Positions 1 to 9,728 of a DNA stretch of 64,000 nt are shown here, piece after piece (positions within the stretch are counted from its first letter, which is position 1; every line of letters begins with the position of its first letter). The DNA lies in NCBI RefSeq assembly GCF_902635505.1, contig NC_045432.1, positions 78,225,896-78,289,895 on the forward strand, read 5' to 3'. Both the position numbers and the translations under genes were made by a program. The stretch comes from Sarcophilus harrisii. Lineage: Eukaryota > Chordata > Mammalia > Dasyuromorphia > Dasyuridae. The notes beneath the pieces were generated by a model. It saw nothing but the letters and a program-made list of their open reading frames with translations. It searched no databases and was not told the DNA's origin.

Positions 1-75
1 ATACTGCTGTGATCCACATTCAATCTCCCTATTTCTCCCTCTAGACGGGGATGGCGTTTTCCATCCAATTTGGGG
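1..75 (-). mobile_element. L1 3' region fragment, cut by window edge
   Basis: GTGATCCACATTCAATCT... and GGATGGC matches, in antisense, the region just after L1 ORF2 seen in better copies (for example 48808-49018). It continues beyond the window start. Confidence 0.55.
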
Positions 76-119
76 GCTTTCCATGGCACCCACTATTGTG
101 GTACCCGTGTTTTCCCTCC

Positions 120-185
120 CTCACTAGAATATACACTCCTTGAGGTTGGCGTCTTTTGGGCCCTTCCCCCAACTTCCGGCTCAGT
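120..185 (+). repeat. L2 3'-end fragment
   Basis: ACTAGAATATACACTCCTTGAGG and the text after it follow the L2 3' UTR pattern (TAGAATGTAAGCTCCTTGAGGGC). Confidence 0.45.
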
Positions 186-189
186 AGGA

Positions 190-780
190 ACTCATGGAAC
201 CAATGGGTCAACACTCTGGGCCTGGATGTAAATTCAAGAGTTGGGAGACCTTAGGGGCCAATCCGTCTGAATTTGTCACAATCCAGAACCAAAGGCCCGC
301 AATGAGCCGAAGATTAAGAACTCGTCGGCGGAAGGGGGCTCTCAGTTCTCACCTGGGCTGCCGTCCCCCATTTTGACGAGGGGGCTAGAAAGTCTGCCAT
401 CCGTCGGGCATCCGCACCCAATTCCACGGCTACTCTTATTTTGAAGGGAGGAAAGCATCGGAGGGAGGAAGGGCTCGGTGGGCCAGTACCACCGAATTTG
501 GGGAAAGCCAAGATGAAGAAACAAGAGTGGGGAGCAGAAGTCTTGCCACAACATGGGAGCCACAGAGACTCCGTGCCTTCCCCAACCTCCTCCTTGGTTT
601 GTTTTTGTGGACCATTGATAGGCTCTCAAGGCGTTGACCCAACTCGGCCTGGTCCACGGCAAGACCGGTATGTTGGAAACCTCCATTTTCCCTTTTTTAA
701 GAAGCTTCTTAACTTGGCTCCTTTCAACGTGGTCTCCTGGGTCTCACTTCCTGCCAAACCAGGAGGAGGATGAGCCACGC
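190..780. other. upstream flank, no gene recognised
   Basis: Unique sequence upstream of the CpG island. I see no splice-bounded coding exon on either strand; open frames here are short and lack family features. Confidence 0.5.
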
Positions 781-1180
781 GACCTCTAGGGGATTTGGCG
801 CGTTCCATAATCCGGGCAGCCCGGGCTGGTTTGGGGGTGGGGGTGGGGGAGCGAGGGAAGCCCGTCGTCTATCGCCCCCAGTCCGCCAGGAGGAGAAGAG
901 GGACGCTGCGCGCACCCACCGCACGTTCGGGCGCCCGAGCGGGCGGAGAGCGCCTTCGCAGTCGGCGTCCGATTGGCTGGCGGGAATCGGGGGGCGTGGC
1001 CTGGGCCTTTAATTTGTGGCGCCCGCTCCGCTGCCCCAGTGACCGATTCTGGAGCGCGTCTTGTCTGGCCGCCTTCCCGGGCCGCCCCTCCGTCCCCCAT
1101 GGCTTCGCAAGGCGTGGACCCGAAAGGTTAGTGCGGCGGGACGGCCCTGGCCAGGGGATGCCGAGGCCCTGGCTCCCGCC
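780..1180 (+). promoter_or_regulatory. CpG island promoter of the RGCC-like gene
   Basis: GC-rich and dense in CpG, unlike flanking DNA. It holds an inverted CCAAT box (CCGATTGGCTG, 969-979), a GC/KLF box (GGGGCGTGGC, 991-1000) and a TATA-like TTTAAT (1008-1013). These predict a start near 1035-1045 and a 5' UTR of about 60 bases. The elements are seen; activity is inferred. Confidence 0.75.
1099..1126 (+). CDS. RGCC-like coding exon 1
   Basis: ATG GCT TCG CAA GGC GTG GAC CCG AAA G, followed by donor gttagt. It encodes nine residues and the first base of a Gly codon. It lies about 60 bases downstream of the expected transcription start in a CpG island, and the G at +4 gives a good start context. 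The exon is too short to find by ORF length. Confidence 0.85.
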
Positions 1181-4100
1181 CCCGGCCCCCGGCTCCCAGC
1201 TCCCGGATCCCAGCCCCCAACCCCCGACCCCCGACGTCTGGCTTCCGGACCCCATATCCCGGCCCCCACCCCCCGGCCCTTGGCCCCCCCCTTTCTGCAC
1301 CGGGAAGGGAAGCAGTCAGTAGCGCCCGGGCAGGGAGGGGTTCCCCCCCAAGTTCAGTCATCCCCCTGCCTCCTCCTGACAAAGGCAGCTAAGTAAGGGC
1401 TCCGCCATTTTCGGGAGCCTTTAGGGAGAGGGGGGAGCCTAGGGGTGGAAAGAGGAGGGGGGGACCCCAAGCACAGGAACGGGGAATGTTGGGGTAGAAA
1501 GCATCTTTCCCGGCTCCCGTTTGGAAGAGGAGGGGCCTGGGGGCCGGTGGGACGGTTTGTAAGGGACAGAGCTCGGTTTGGCCCCGTCCCAAACAGAGAG
1601 GGGCCGCGAAAATCCTGCCCGATGCGCAGCCTCTCCCGGGGGGAGCGGGGGCTTTAAGGCAGACCCCTCTGCGCCGGAAAACCACATAGCCCATGGAGCA
1701 AGCCACAAGCACTTATTAAACACCTACTATTCGCCTTTGGGCAAAGGAGGGATTCGGAAAAGGCAGAAGTGAGGAAACAGAACGTGGGCTCGGCTGGTAC
1801 AAGTGCGTGGTCATGGGGAGGAAAGCTGGGGGGGGGGGGGATGCAGAAGGGTGGAAAGGCTCGCTGCTGAAACTGAAAAGGCAACTGGGAGTCAGTTCAG
1901 GAAGGTCTTAAACACCAGCTGGCTCTAGAGTAGCAGGGAGTCACTGAGGTTTATGGAGCAGAACACTGACCTGCTCAATCCATGCTTGAGCAAAAGTCAT
2001 TTCAGGGTCTAAGTGAGGCTGGATTAGGAGAGGGAAGAGACGGGAAGCAAGCAGAAGAGCTGAGGGCCCCGGCCTGGAGCAGCCACCCAGTGAGGAGAGG
2101 GAGGGGGGGGGCACCTCGGCCAGACTCCACTACTGACTGGGGCCAGGAAGCAGGCTGCACAGTGAAGGGCGCAGGGGAGAGAAGCCTGGGGGCTGGAAGG
2201 CCACTGGCTCTCAGCAGAGAGGGCAGCTCTGGGACCGAGCAGCCTGGGATGCTGCCACTGCTCATTTTACAGAGGAGGAGAGCAACTCCCACACATAAAG
2301 TGACTCTGCTGTCAGTGGGTGGGTAATAAATGTCAGAGCTGAGGATGCTGGGCAGAAAGCCCGAGAGTCCAGAGGGTCCGGGAAAGGCATGGAACTTCTC
2401 AGTACCTCAGGCGGCTCCCAGAGCTGCAAGATGGGTGGGAATCTGCACTAGGGAGGGAGCTAGCTCCCGGGAGGTCTCCATGTAGATGAACTGGCCCATG
2501 GGGAGCCCCAGGCCCCTCAGAGGGCTTCAGGTTGCTGCACCCTGCTGGCTCTCCTTCCCCCACACCCCATGCCATCTATCAGGCTGCATCCCATCCCCTA
2601 GAGAGCACCTCACAATTTTCTCCCCAGCCTCCAGTTTACAAAATAGTCAAGACATGTCTTTTCTCTGGGGGTAAAAATGAAACAAGCCACGCTAAGTATG
2701 CTGGACCCACAAAGCCTGCCTTCGTTGCCTCCAACGACATTTGTCAGCTTAGCTTTTTGGTTCATTTTGCTATATTGGAGGCCAGGTTTATATTTGTTTT
2801 TTTTTTGTGACTGGAGGCACAGGTGACTCAGTGCGTAGTGCCGGACCTGGAGGCACAATAGACCCAAGTTCCAGTTCCATTTCAGACACCTGATAGCCAT
2901 CTGCATCAGTTTCCTCATCTGTAAAATGGGAATAATAATAGCAAATTCCCAGGTTTCTTCTGAAGTTCAAATGAAATAATACTTCTCAAGTGCTTAGCAC
3001 AGGACCTGGCGCATAGTAGGTCTTTAAAAGCTGCTTGTTTTCCCCGTTTTCTTTCCCTTTGCTTATTTGGTTAAGCTTCCTGGGGAGGGAGAGGGGCTTT
3101 TATTAGAAAGCACTTGCTTTCCCCAAAGTCTTCTGCCCTGAAGTGGCAGGTTAGCCTCAGCACTAGGACCCTCAGTTTGCGGGTGAGCCCAGAGCCAAAC
3201 CGGGAGAGTTCATTCTTGGGGTGTGAGAACAGGAAGACAAGCCATTTGTCAGTAGGAGAGAGCTGTCAAGCCCTGAGCTGGGGGAGGAAAGTAAAGGAAG
3301 ATCTGGGGCTGGGGGAACCCCTGAGCTGAACCTCGAACGGGGAGTAGGAAGTTGCTGAGGAAGGGGAAGAAGAAGAAGGACCAAGGCCCCAAGGAATATG
3401 GTGGGGGAAAGGGGGGGGGGAGGCCAGCCTGGCCAGAATGGAAACTGCCTGGGGAGGAAGGATGGGAGATAAGGTCAGCTACAGGGAGGGTGGGGCCGTA
3501 TCGGGCAAGGCAGGCTGAGGAGTTGGGAATAGGTGCCCACCCAAAGGTGCTACTAGAGGCTTTCTCTGAAAGCCAAGACTGCCACCATGAGAGTGGGTTG
3601 GAGGGGAGGTCCGTGTGGAAGAAGGGGCTGCAGGGGGTATGGTTCTGAGGGAGCAGAGCTAGGCTGGGACCTTTTGCAGCTGATGGCACCCTGGACTAGC
3701 CTAGACCATGGGGACAGGGAGGACAAAACTGTGTAAGAGACATGAAAAAGGAGGAAGGGACAAGACTTCCTAACGGCCAGGCTAAGGTGATTTGCCACTT
3801 TAGTGCCTGGAAAAGGGGGGTCCACCGAGCTGGAGCTGGGCCAGGAAAGGGGGAGCCAGTTTGGGGAAGGAAGTGCAAATGGCTTCATTTGGAATTGGAG
3901 ATGCTGGGGGAACATCCAGGGTGTAGAGATGCTGCCCAGATCATTGGAGGAGACGGCCAGGGTGCATGGCAGAGATCAGACCAGCAATAAACATGTATTA
4001 AGTGCCCTCTTTATGGCATACAGATAGTCCCTGCCCCATAGAAGCTCACAGTCCAATGGGGGATAAAAGAAACAGGTAGATACAAGATAAATAGGAGATG

Positions 4101-6292
4101 AACAACTGAGGAAGGGCCAGGTATGGAGAGCGTTTGGAGAAGGCTTTGTGTTAAAGGCCAGCTTCTAGTCAGGACTCAAAGGAAGCCAGGGAGCTCGGTA
4201 CTTAGAGCGCAGGAGGGAAGAAGGTGCTTCAGAGAGTAGGAGGCGCTCTGGGAGTTGGAATTTAGAGAGAGGGGAGAGGGGAGGGCCACACACAACCATT
4301 GCTAAGACAGTGTGGCTTAGCAGATATAACGAGTCAGGGATCTCAACTTGGACTGAAGGTTCCTGTACAAGTCACTTTACCTCTATCTGCCTCAGTATTC
4401 CTCAACCTATCTCCCAGGGTTGTCTCAGAGATCAAATGAGTTATTTGTAAAGGGCTAGCTTAGTGCCTGGCATGTAGTAAGTGCTTAATAAATGTTTGTT
4501 CCTTCTCTTTCTTCTATATACATTTTTGAAGCTGCCTCTAGGGACTCATTTTCCCTTTGAAGTCTGGCCTTGGTAGTGGCGTTGGGGGTGGGAGTGGGGA
4601 CAGTAAAGCAGAGGGGATGGACAAGCAAGCACCTGACTCAAGAAAACGCCAGTTTTTTGCCTGAGAATCAGGAGAGCCAGGCCAAAATCATTGAGTACTT
4701 CTCTGGGTAACAGGGGGCTGGACTGCATCTGACAAGCCCTTCCAGTTCTGCATTCAGTGCCCCACCCAACACACACACTACCCAGAGTCCCCACAGAAAC
4801 CAGGTCAGAGGGGACTGCTCAAGCTAAAGAGCCGTCCTTTAGAGGAAAGGGAACGGCTACTAACTGTGCCTTGTTAAAAGTCTCTGCTCCTGGCCCTGCC
4901 CCCGACTGTCTCTGTCCCTCCCTGTACCCCTGCTCCTGCCCCTGCCCCTGACTCTGGCCCTGCCCCCAACTGTCTCTGTCCCTCCCTGTACCCCTGCTCC
5001 TGCCCCTGCCTCTGGCCATGTCCCTGCCCCTGCCTTTCATTGCCAGCCTTGCCAAGAGCAGATCGCTTTAGGGTGCTCCTATGTGGACGCCAGCAGTAGA
5101 GGGCTTTCCTTGGCACTCCCTCTCTTGCTCAAGTCTTAAAATCACCATTTCTGAAGGGGAGTGGGTTATAATAGGTGTCTCCACAAGCCCCCCCCCCAAA
5201 AGTTTCTTGACCTTACTGATTGTGAAGGAATCTTTATACCTTCTCTATGTGGGGGCAGTGTTTTGACTGTTGCCTGATGGAGCAAGAAGATCATAATATC
5301 TGAACCCTGAGCTGCAGATTCCGCTCTGCCACTGACTGGTTTAGTGGCCTTGGATAAATATCTCTTTGGGCCGCTGTAAAGTTAAGGAGGGTCACATGGC
5401 CTTGTCCAGGGCCCGATCGGGGCTAAGCGTGCTAAATCCCCTCGAGTCCGGGCACTTCCAACTTAGCCAGCCAGGGGGGGCAGCCTGAAGGGAGTGGCTG
5501 AGAGCCCTCCGTGGGCCCAGCAGCTGAGGGGGGGGGCTGCCATCTGGGGTGAATCCAGAATAGCAAAAGCAGATGCACGGGGGGCCCCAAAAATGCATCC
5601 ACCCCAGCAGTACGGAGGGAGGGCTTCCTTCAGCCTGGCTTGGTGCCTTCCTGCAGGACCCACCCACTGTGCTCATCTGGCATTAGTGCCACACTTCAGA
5701 AAGCCACAAAGGAAGTGAACATACAAGATGGAGAACCCCATTCCATGGGACACTCAGGCCCACAACTGGAGGCCATCCAGAGATGAGGGTGGAGGGGAGT
5801 CTTCCCACTGTGCTCCCAGTGATTTGCACTGCTTTATTGCAAACCCTGGCTCACAGGCCTCCCATCATTTCCACTCCCCTGCTGTAGACAGAGGGGCCAG
5901 CCTTCCAAAGACTGCAGTGATCCTCTAGCCAGGGAGAAGGATCCACTGGGATACTGATGGGAAGCAGGGCCTTTTCACCTTTTTTGTGCCCCTCCAGCAG
6001 CCTGGCGAGGAAGCCAGGGGACCCCTGAGAATCAGGTTGGGAAATGCATATAAAGTGATGCTGAGACTACTAAGGAAACCAAGGCTACCGAGCTAGTTAC
6101 TGAAAATATTAAAATTTGAATTTCATTGAGTTATTTTGAATTTACTTTTGATAAATTTGATAAAAAATAAATTTGAATTGAATTGAAAACAGTGCAAAAT
6201 TTTTAAAACACAAGTTTTCAGACCCCAGGTTATCTAGAAAAACCCAGATCCAATGGAATCCTATAGTGCAATTAAGGATTACAGGTGTGAAG

Positions 6293-6330
<38 letters not shown>

Positions 6331-9300
6331 TGGGCACAGAAAAAAATAGGAAGAGAATGAATGGCTAACTAAGCTTCCCAAGGCAGGGCAGAGGGACAGG
6401 AACTGAAAAATTATTGATACCTTCTACACTGAAATCAATTTCAGTAAGTGCTTATTAGAGTTCCGTTGGTTAGCCTCCTGGTCAATGGTTGTTTTTTAAT
6501 AAAATCAGCCCCTGTGGTCCAGTGGATCCATAATCTTATTAACATGGAAGTTCCCACCCATGACGCACCCAAGCCCACTGCTCATCCTGAGTGCCTCTCA
6601 GCCGTGGCCTCCCCTAAATTGCCCAGGGCTGGGTAATGGGACACCCGGTGGACGGGGGAGGAAGGGGTCCTAACCTCTTGATATTATGTGGCCAGAATAC
6701 TCATGGCCACTGCAGGCTGCCCCTATGTTGGCCCTTAGTCTTGTTATCTTTGGGTTTGTTTGGAGTCAAGATCGAGCCTATCCGTTGTCACTGTGGCACC
6801 ATACGGGGACCCCATTGGTTGTTAGGCAGGGATCTCACACAGCCAACAGCTAATCGAACGTTTCCGTACAGCTTACGCCCCACTGCCTTCTCTGTCACCA
6901 TGACTACAGGCGCTAAAAGAACAGATTGTCTCCCTCTTGCCCCAAATCCTAGTTTGTCTGTGAAGACTCCTTCCTTTGGCTAGAGCCTGGCTCAAGCGCT
7001 GTCTCACTTGCTCTTGGTAGCACCCCCCAACTGTTAGCGATTGGCCCCTCCTCAGAGGCCTTTGTGTATGTGTGACCCCCCTCCCCTCCATAATAATAAT
7101 AATACCAGAAGCTTGCCTTCCTATGGTGCCCTAAGGCTCAGATAGTGTTCTAGAGGTGCCGTCATCACAACCCTGAGAGGCGGGTATTGTTATTCCCGTG
7201 TCTGGGGCCAAGGGACATTAAGGGTCACGTGGCTAGTTAAGTATCCGGGGGGAGACCCGTACCCCCGTCTTCCCGACTCCAGACTAGGCCAATCATCTAG
7301 CTTGGCTAAAGTGGAAGCTCCTGAAGGGCAGGAACCATTTCACCTTTGCCATCGTCCTCCCCAGTGCCTGGCACACGGGAGGCACTCGGCAACGCTTCAT
7401 CAGTTCCCACACAGGCCCCGGCTGGAGTCTGGGGTTTGGGAAAATCATGGGCATCCATAGGAATCAAAGGGCACAGGCTAAAGAAATGGCCTTTCTAGGC
7501 TCAGTTGACTCCTGCCGCCCCCAGAAGCACTGCCGGGCACAGACTGGCCTCCGTGGCTAACTTGTGGCTCTCGGCCCCTCTGCTGTCTCAGGGCTGGGAG
7601 ACGACGAGCTGCGCTGCCTCCTCAGAGAGCTAGATGAAGTGATTGACGACTTTGATAATGGCAGCAGCTGTCAGTATGAAGAACATCTGGAAGAGCTCAA
7701 GCAGAAGAACAACCTTGGCCCTGGCGTCTACGACAGCGGCATCGACGAAGCCGAGAGTAAGTCCTGGACCTTTCTTGTGGGTGGGTGCCATGGGGGGGGG
7801 TGTCCCCTTCTGTGGAGCTCACTCCCTGTCCCTACCCCATGACAGGGATGGCACTGCTCAGGAAGCAGCCCATCCCTCCCTGCCCCCAGCCTGCCGTAGG
7901 ACCCCACTTTGCCTGGGAGCATCCCCGACTGAACAGACTCTCCCTCTAGGTACCAACCCATCTCCGGGGAGCAGCTTAAACACCAGTGAGGAAAACATTC
8001 ACGTGCCTGCAACTTCTACCATTCCCAAAGGTAAGAATCACAGAACACTGTTGGGGAAAGGGGGGGGGGAATGTATGTAGAAGGTAAAATCGATTTACAA
8101 GGAAATGAGGATGGAGGGCTCCGAGGGATTGGCCTGGAACACCCTAGAGACCGTTTCCTAAAGAAGAGGTTCCTTAGCAGGCCCCAGGAAGGGGATTATG
8201 AGCCAAGCAGCAAATCATGGGGCAGAGCTAACTATGTTCCTCCACCTCAGGCACCGAGTGCAGATGTGCTCATGGGAGACCCCCCCCAACCTAGAACTGG
8301 AGGGACCGAGAAGAGGGCTTCCCTGAAGCAAAGGGAGGCAGGAAGGACTTGGGGCAGTCAGATGTAGGCAAGGAGGTCCTGCCCATGCACTCGGGGGCCC
8401 CTGGAGTGTTGGAGATGGCTCCGACCTGGCAGACGTTGTGTTGCGAGAAACCAGGCTCTTTTGGGGGCTTCCATTGGGCTCTGGGGGGCATTTCTGATCA
8501 AGACAAGAGCCAAGGCACCTTTCCCCTTCCAAGTTATAGCCCTAATGCAGAAATCTCCCAAGATCCTACCCTTTTAGACATTCTCAGAGCCCCTTCTCCT
8601 GAATCACGGTCCGGGAGCCAGTGCTCAGTCCCATTGTTCTTTCTTGGGCAGCTAAGCTTGGAGACACAAAGGACCTGGAAGATTACATCGCTGACCTCGA
8701 CAAAGAGCTGGAGGGTAAGTCCATTCTCCAACGTGATCCTTGCAATTTGAGGAATACGGGGCGGCTCCGGCCCTTGGCTGAATTTGCCAATGATTTAGAA
8801 AGATTTTGGTATAAACGTGGAGTCTAACGGACTTGTGGCCACATCTCTCCACTCGCGCCACAACTACCTCACGCTTGGACCCCTGCCAGAGCTCCCTAAC
8901 CAGTCTGCCCAAATCCGGCCTCAACTGCTTTGCCCAAATCCAAACTCTCCCTGCTTTAATCCAGCTTCTCTATGGCCACCGGAGGAATTTCCCCACAGCA
9001 TGGCCCTAACCTTGTCACTTCTCTGTTCAGAAAGCTCAGAGGCAAAGTGGGATAAAGCTGGAGGCTTCCCGTGCGGTACGCCTCCTGTTGGCTCTTGGGC
9101 CTTCCCAATTCTCTCTTACAGATGATCTCCCATTCAGCTACAAGAGAAGAACTGGTGACCTTTCCTACTCTTAGATAAGACTTGGTTCTGAAACTAGATA
9201 TTTCTTAAGAACCATTCCTTTGGGGTGGGGGAGCCGGTGTGCAGAACCCAAACATTCAATATCCTGGGTGTGTCCAAGCCTTTCCCCACCACACAAACAC

Positions 9301-9452
9301 CAATCCTTCCAGGGTTGAGGAACCCAGCCCGTGGCTTTTCTTGCATCCGGCAGAAGATTCCTTTATGGCATCGTACCAGAGTTGATGGGTTTTGGAGGCA
9401 GCTGATTCGGGAACTGAACCCCCTCTCTTATTTTCCTCCTTCAGAGATGTAA
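1099..9452 (+). CDS. RGCC-like (RGC-32 family) five-exon gene, coding span
   Basis: The coding sequence joins 1099-1126, 7592-7756, 7950-8030, 8652-8714 and 9445-9452: 345 nt, 114 residues plus stop. The four introns are GT-AG (gttagt...tctcag, gtaagt...ctctag, gtaaga...gggcag, gtaagt...cttcag) and all are phase 1, and no join breaks the frame. The protein starts MASQGVDPKG, has an acidic helix-like stretch (residues about 11-35, LRELDEVIDDFDN), then YEEHLE, then a Ser/Thr/Pro-rich linker, and ends with AKLGDTKDLE followed by YIADLDKELEEM. RGCC, as I recall it, has the same order: acidic helix, YEEHLE, a Ser-rich DSG region, then AKLGDTK and IADLDK with a terminal Met. RGCC is a small regulator linked to CDK1, complement response and TGF-beta signalling; whether that role carries over is inference. 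The divergent acidic and middle parts suggest a paralogue rather than RGCC itself. The start sits in a CpG island with a good context (cccccATGG). The product is short for the family (human RGCC is about 137 residues), mainly because it lacks the Ala-rich N-terminus. Confidence 0.88.
1185..1300. repeat. C-rich imperfect repeat tract in intron 1
   Basis: Irregular reiterations of CCCGGCCCCCGGCTCC-like units, with runs of four or more C at short spacing. The complementary strand is G-rich and suited to G-quadruplexes. It lies just inside intron 1. Confidence 0.6.
1700..1775 (-). repeat. L2 3'-end fragment, antisense
   Basis: AGCACTTATTAAACACCTACTA is the reverse complement of the L2 terminus (TAGTAGGTGTTTAATAA). 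Located in intron 1. Confidence 0.5.
2040..2810. other. intron 1, no feature recognised
   Basis: Purine-rich unique sequence without a recognisable exon or repeat. Confidence 0.4.
2815..3040 (+). repeat. MIR-family SINE
   Basis: Shows the MIR core: CATCAGTTTCCTCATCTGTAA, then AATGGGAATAATAATAGC, then AGTGCTTAGCACAGG and CATAGTAGG. Old and diverged at the 5' part. Confidence 0.75.
3045..3980. other. intron 1, no feature recognised
   Basis: G-rich plus strand giving long open frames on both strands from composition alone. No splice-bounded exon was seen. Confidence 0.4.
3985..4275 (-). repeat. L2 3' portion, antisense
   Basis: AATAAACATGTATTAAGTGCC then CCCTGCCCCATAGAAGCTCACAG is the antisense L2 end; the following AGGAAGGGCCAGG... 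fits antisense L2 3' sequence. Intronic. Confidence 0.55.
4310..4500 (+). repeat. MIR-family SINE
   Basis: Contains AAGTCACTTTACCTCTATCTG, CAGGGTTGT, ATCAAATGAGTTATTTGTAA and the end TAGTGCCTGGCATGTAGTAA with AATAAATGTTTG. Confidence 0.75.
4892..5030. repeat. minisatellite, about two copies of a 64-bp unit
   Basis: The unit starting GGCCCTGCCCCCGACTGTC at 4892 recurs at 4956 (GGCCCTGCCCCCAACTGTC) almost unchanged, with a third partial decay after 5020. Internal CCTGCC and CTGTCCC sub-repeats are visible. Located in intron 1. Confidence 0.8.
5300..5385 (+). repeat. MIR fragment
   Basis: CTGAACCCTGAGCTGCAGAT...CTCTGCCACTGACTGG...TGGCCTTGG follows the MIR mid-portion. Confidence 0.5.
5390..7090. 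other. intron 1, mostly unique; one CA repeat
   Basis: No exon recognised. AT-rich around 6090-6200; the microsatellite at 6293 is listed separately. Confidence 0.4.
6293..6327. repeat. (AC)n microsatellite with GC dinucleotide head
   Basis: GCGCGCGC followed by about 13 AC units. Confidence 0.95.
7095..7290 (-). repeat. MIR-family SINE, antisense
   Basis: TATTGTTATTCCCGTGTCTGG...AAGGGTCACGTGGCTAGTTAAG...CTTCCCGACTCCAGAC matches antisense MIR. A short TAA repeat sits at its left edge. Confidence 0.6.
7315..7400 (+). repeat. L2 3'-end fragment
   Basis: GGAAGCTCCTGAAGGGCAGG...CAGTGCCTGGCACACGGGAGG: L2 terminus, about 190 bases upstream of exon 2. Confidence 0.65.
7592..7756 (+). CDS. RGCC-like coding exon 2 (acidic helix and YEEHLE)
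   Basis: The acceptor ctgtctcag and donor gtaagt flank 165 nt. It encodes the conserved N-terminal half: LGDDELRCLLRELDEV, then an Asp-rich turn, YEEHLEELKQK, and VYDSGIDEAE. The YEEHLE...K...DSG spacing matches the RGCC family. It enters and leaves in phase 1. Confidence 0.88.
7950..8030 (+). CDS. RGCC-like coding exon 3 (Ser/Thr/Pro linker)
   Basis: 81 nt between acceptor ccctctag and donor gtaaga, phase 1 on both sides. It encodes a low-complexity linker beginning TNPSPGSSLNTSEEN and ending TIPK. It is probably disordered and carries several Ser-Pro/Thr sites. It is less conserved than its neighbours, as in RGCC. Confidence 0.82.
8031..8651. other. intron 3 of the RGCC-like gene
   Basis: GT-AG intron of 621 bases with a run of nine G near 8060. 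No repeat recognised. Confidence 0.7.
8652..8714 (+). CDS. RGCC-like coding exon 4 (conserved C-terminal box)
   Basis: 63 nt between acceptor tcttgggcag and donor gtaagt. It encodes AKLGDTKDLE and then DYIADLDKELE. This is the family signature: human RGCC, from memory, reads AKLGDTKELE and then AFIADLDKTLASM at its C-terminus. This exon gives the gene its identity. Confidence 0.9.
8715..9444. other. intron 4 of the RGCC-like gene
   Basis: GT-AG intron of 730 bases. No repeat recognised. It ends in a pyrimidine tract ttattttcctccttcag. Confidence 0.7.
9445..9452 (+). CDS. RGCC-like terminal coding exon (8 coding bases)
   Basis: After a pyrimidine-rich tract ending ctccttcag, the exon supplies AG ATG TAA, completing a Glu codon and adding Met and the stop. 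The product therefore ends ...ELEEM, matching the terminal Met of RGCC (...LASM). Only eight bases are coding; the rest of the exon is 3' UTR running towards 9728. Confidence 0.8.
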
Positions 9453-9728
9453 GAAGCAGCCCTTGGAAAAGGTCCTCGAGACGGATTGCTGTAGATATGC
9501 CTGCCTGCGTACACCCCCCGTGTTTGTTTTCTTCGCGGCCTTCCTCGGAATACCAGAGGGTGAAATCTCAGGGCCAGAGCAAGGGACTTTTCCAGAGAAT
9601 GAATGAGCTCACTGACTGGGAATTGCCGACATCACCATCCCCAGCACCCAGTGCTCAGTTATGTTATCCAGTAATGCTGCTGTGTCCATAGTTTGCTAGC
9701 TGCTATTCTAGCACAAGTTGTATTCTTT
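9453..9728 (+). other. 3' UTR of the RGCC-like gene up to an L1 insertion
   Basis: Non-coding sequence after the stop with no AATAAA or ATTAAA before the L1 at 9729. It includes a CpG-rich patch around 9520-9550. Its true end is unknown; the first canonical-variant signal is ATTAAA at 9774, inside the L1. Confidence 0.55.

Noticed and set aside
795-1322. 175-codon plus-strand frame across the CpG island
   Set aside because: It is open because of GC composition. The real start at 1099 is in another frame and is supported by a donor site and by homology after splicing.
8617-8827. Exon 4 read on as an unspliced C-terminus
   Set aside because: A strong donor (gtaagt) at 8715 and the family's IADLDK...M ending favour splicing to 9445.
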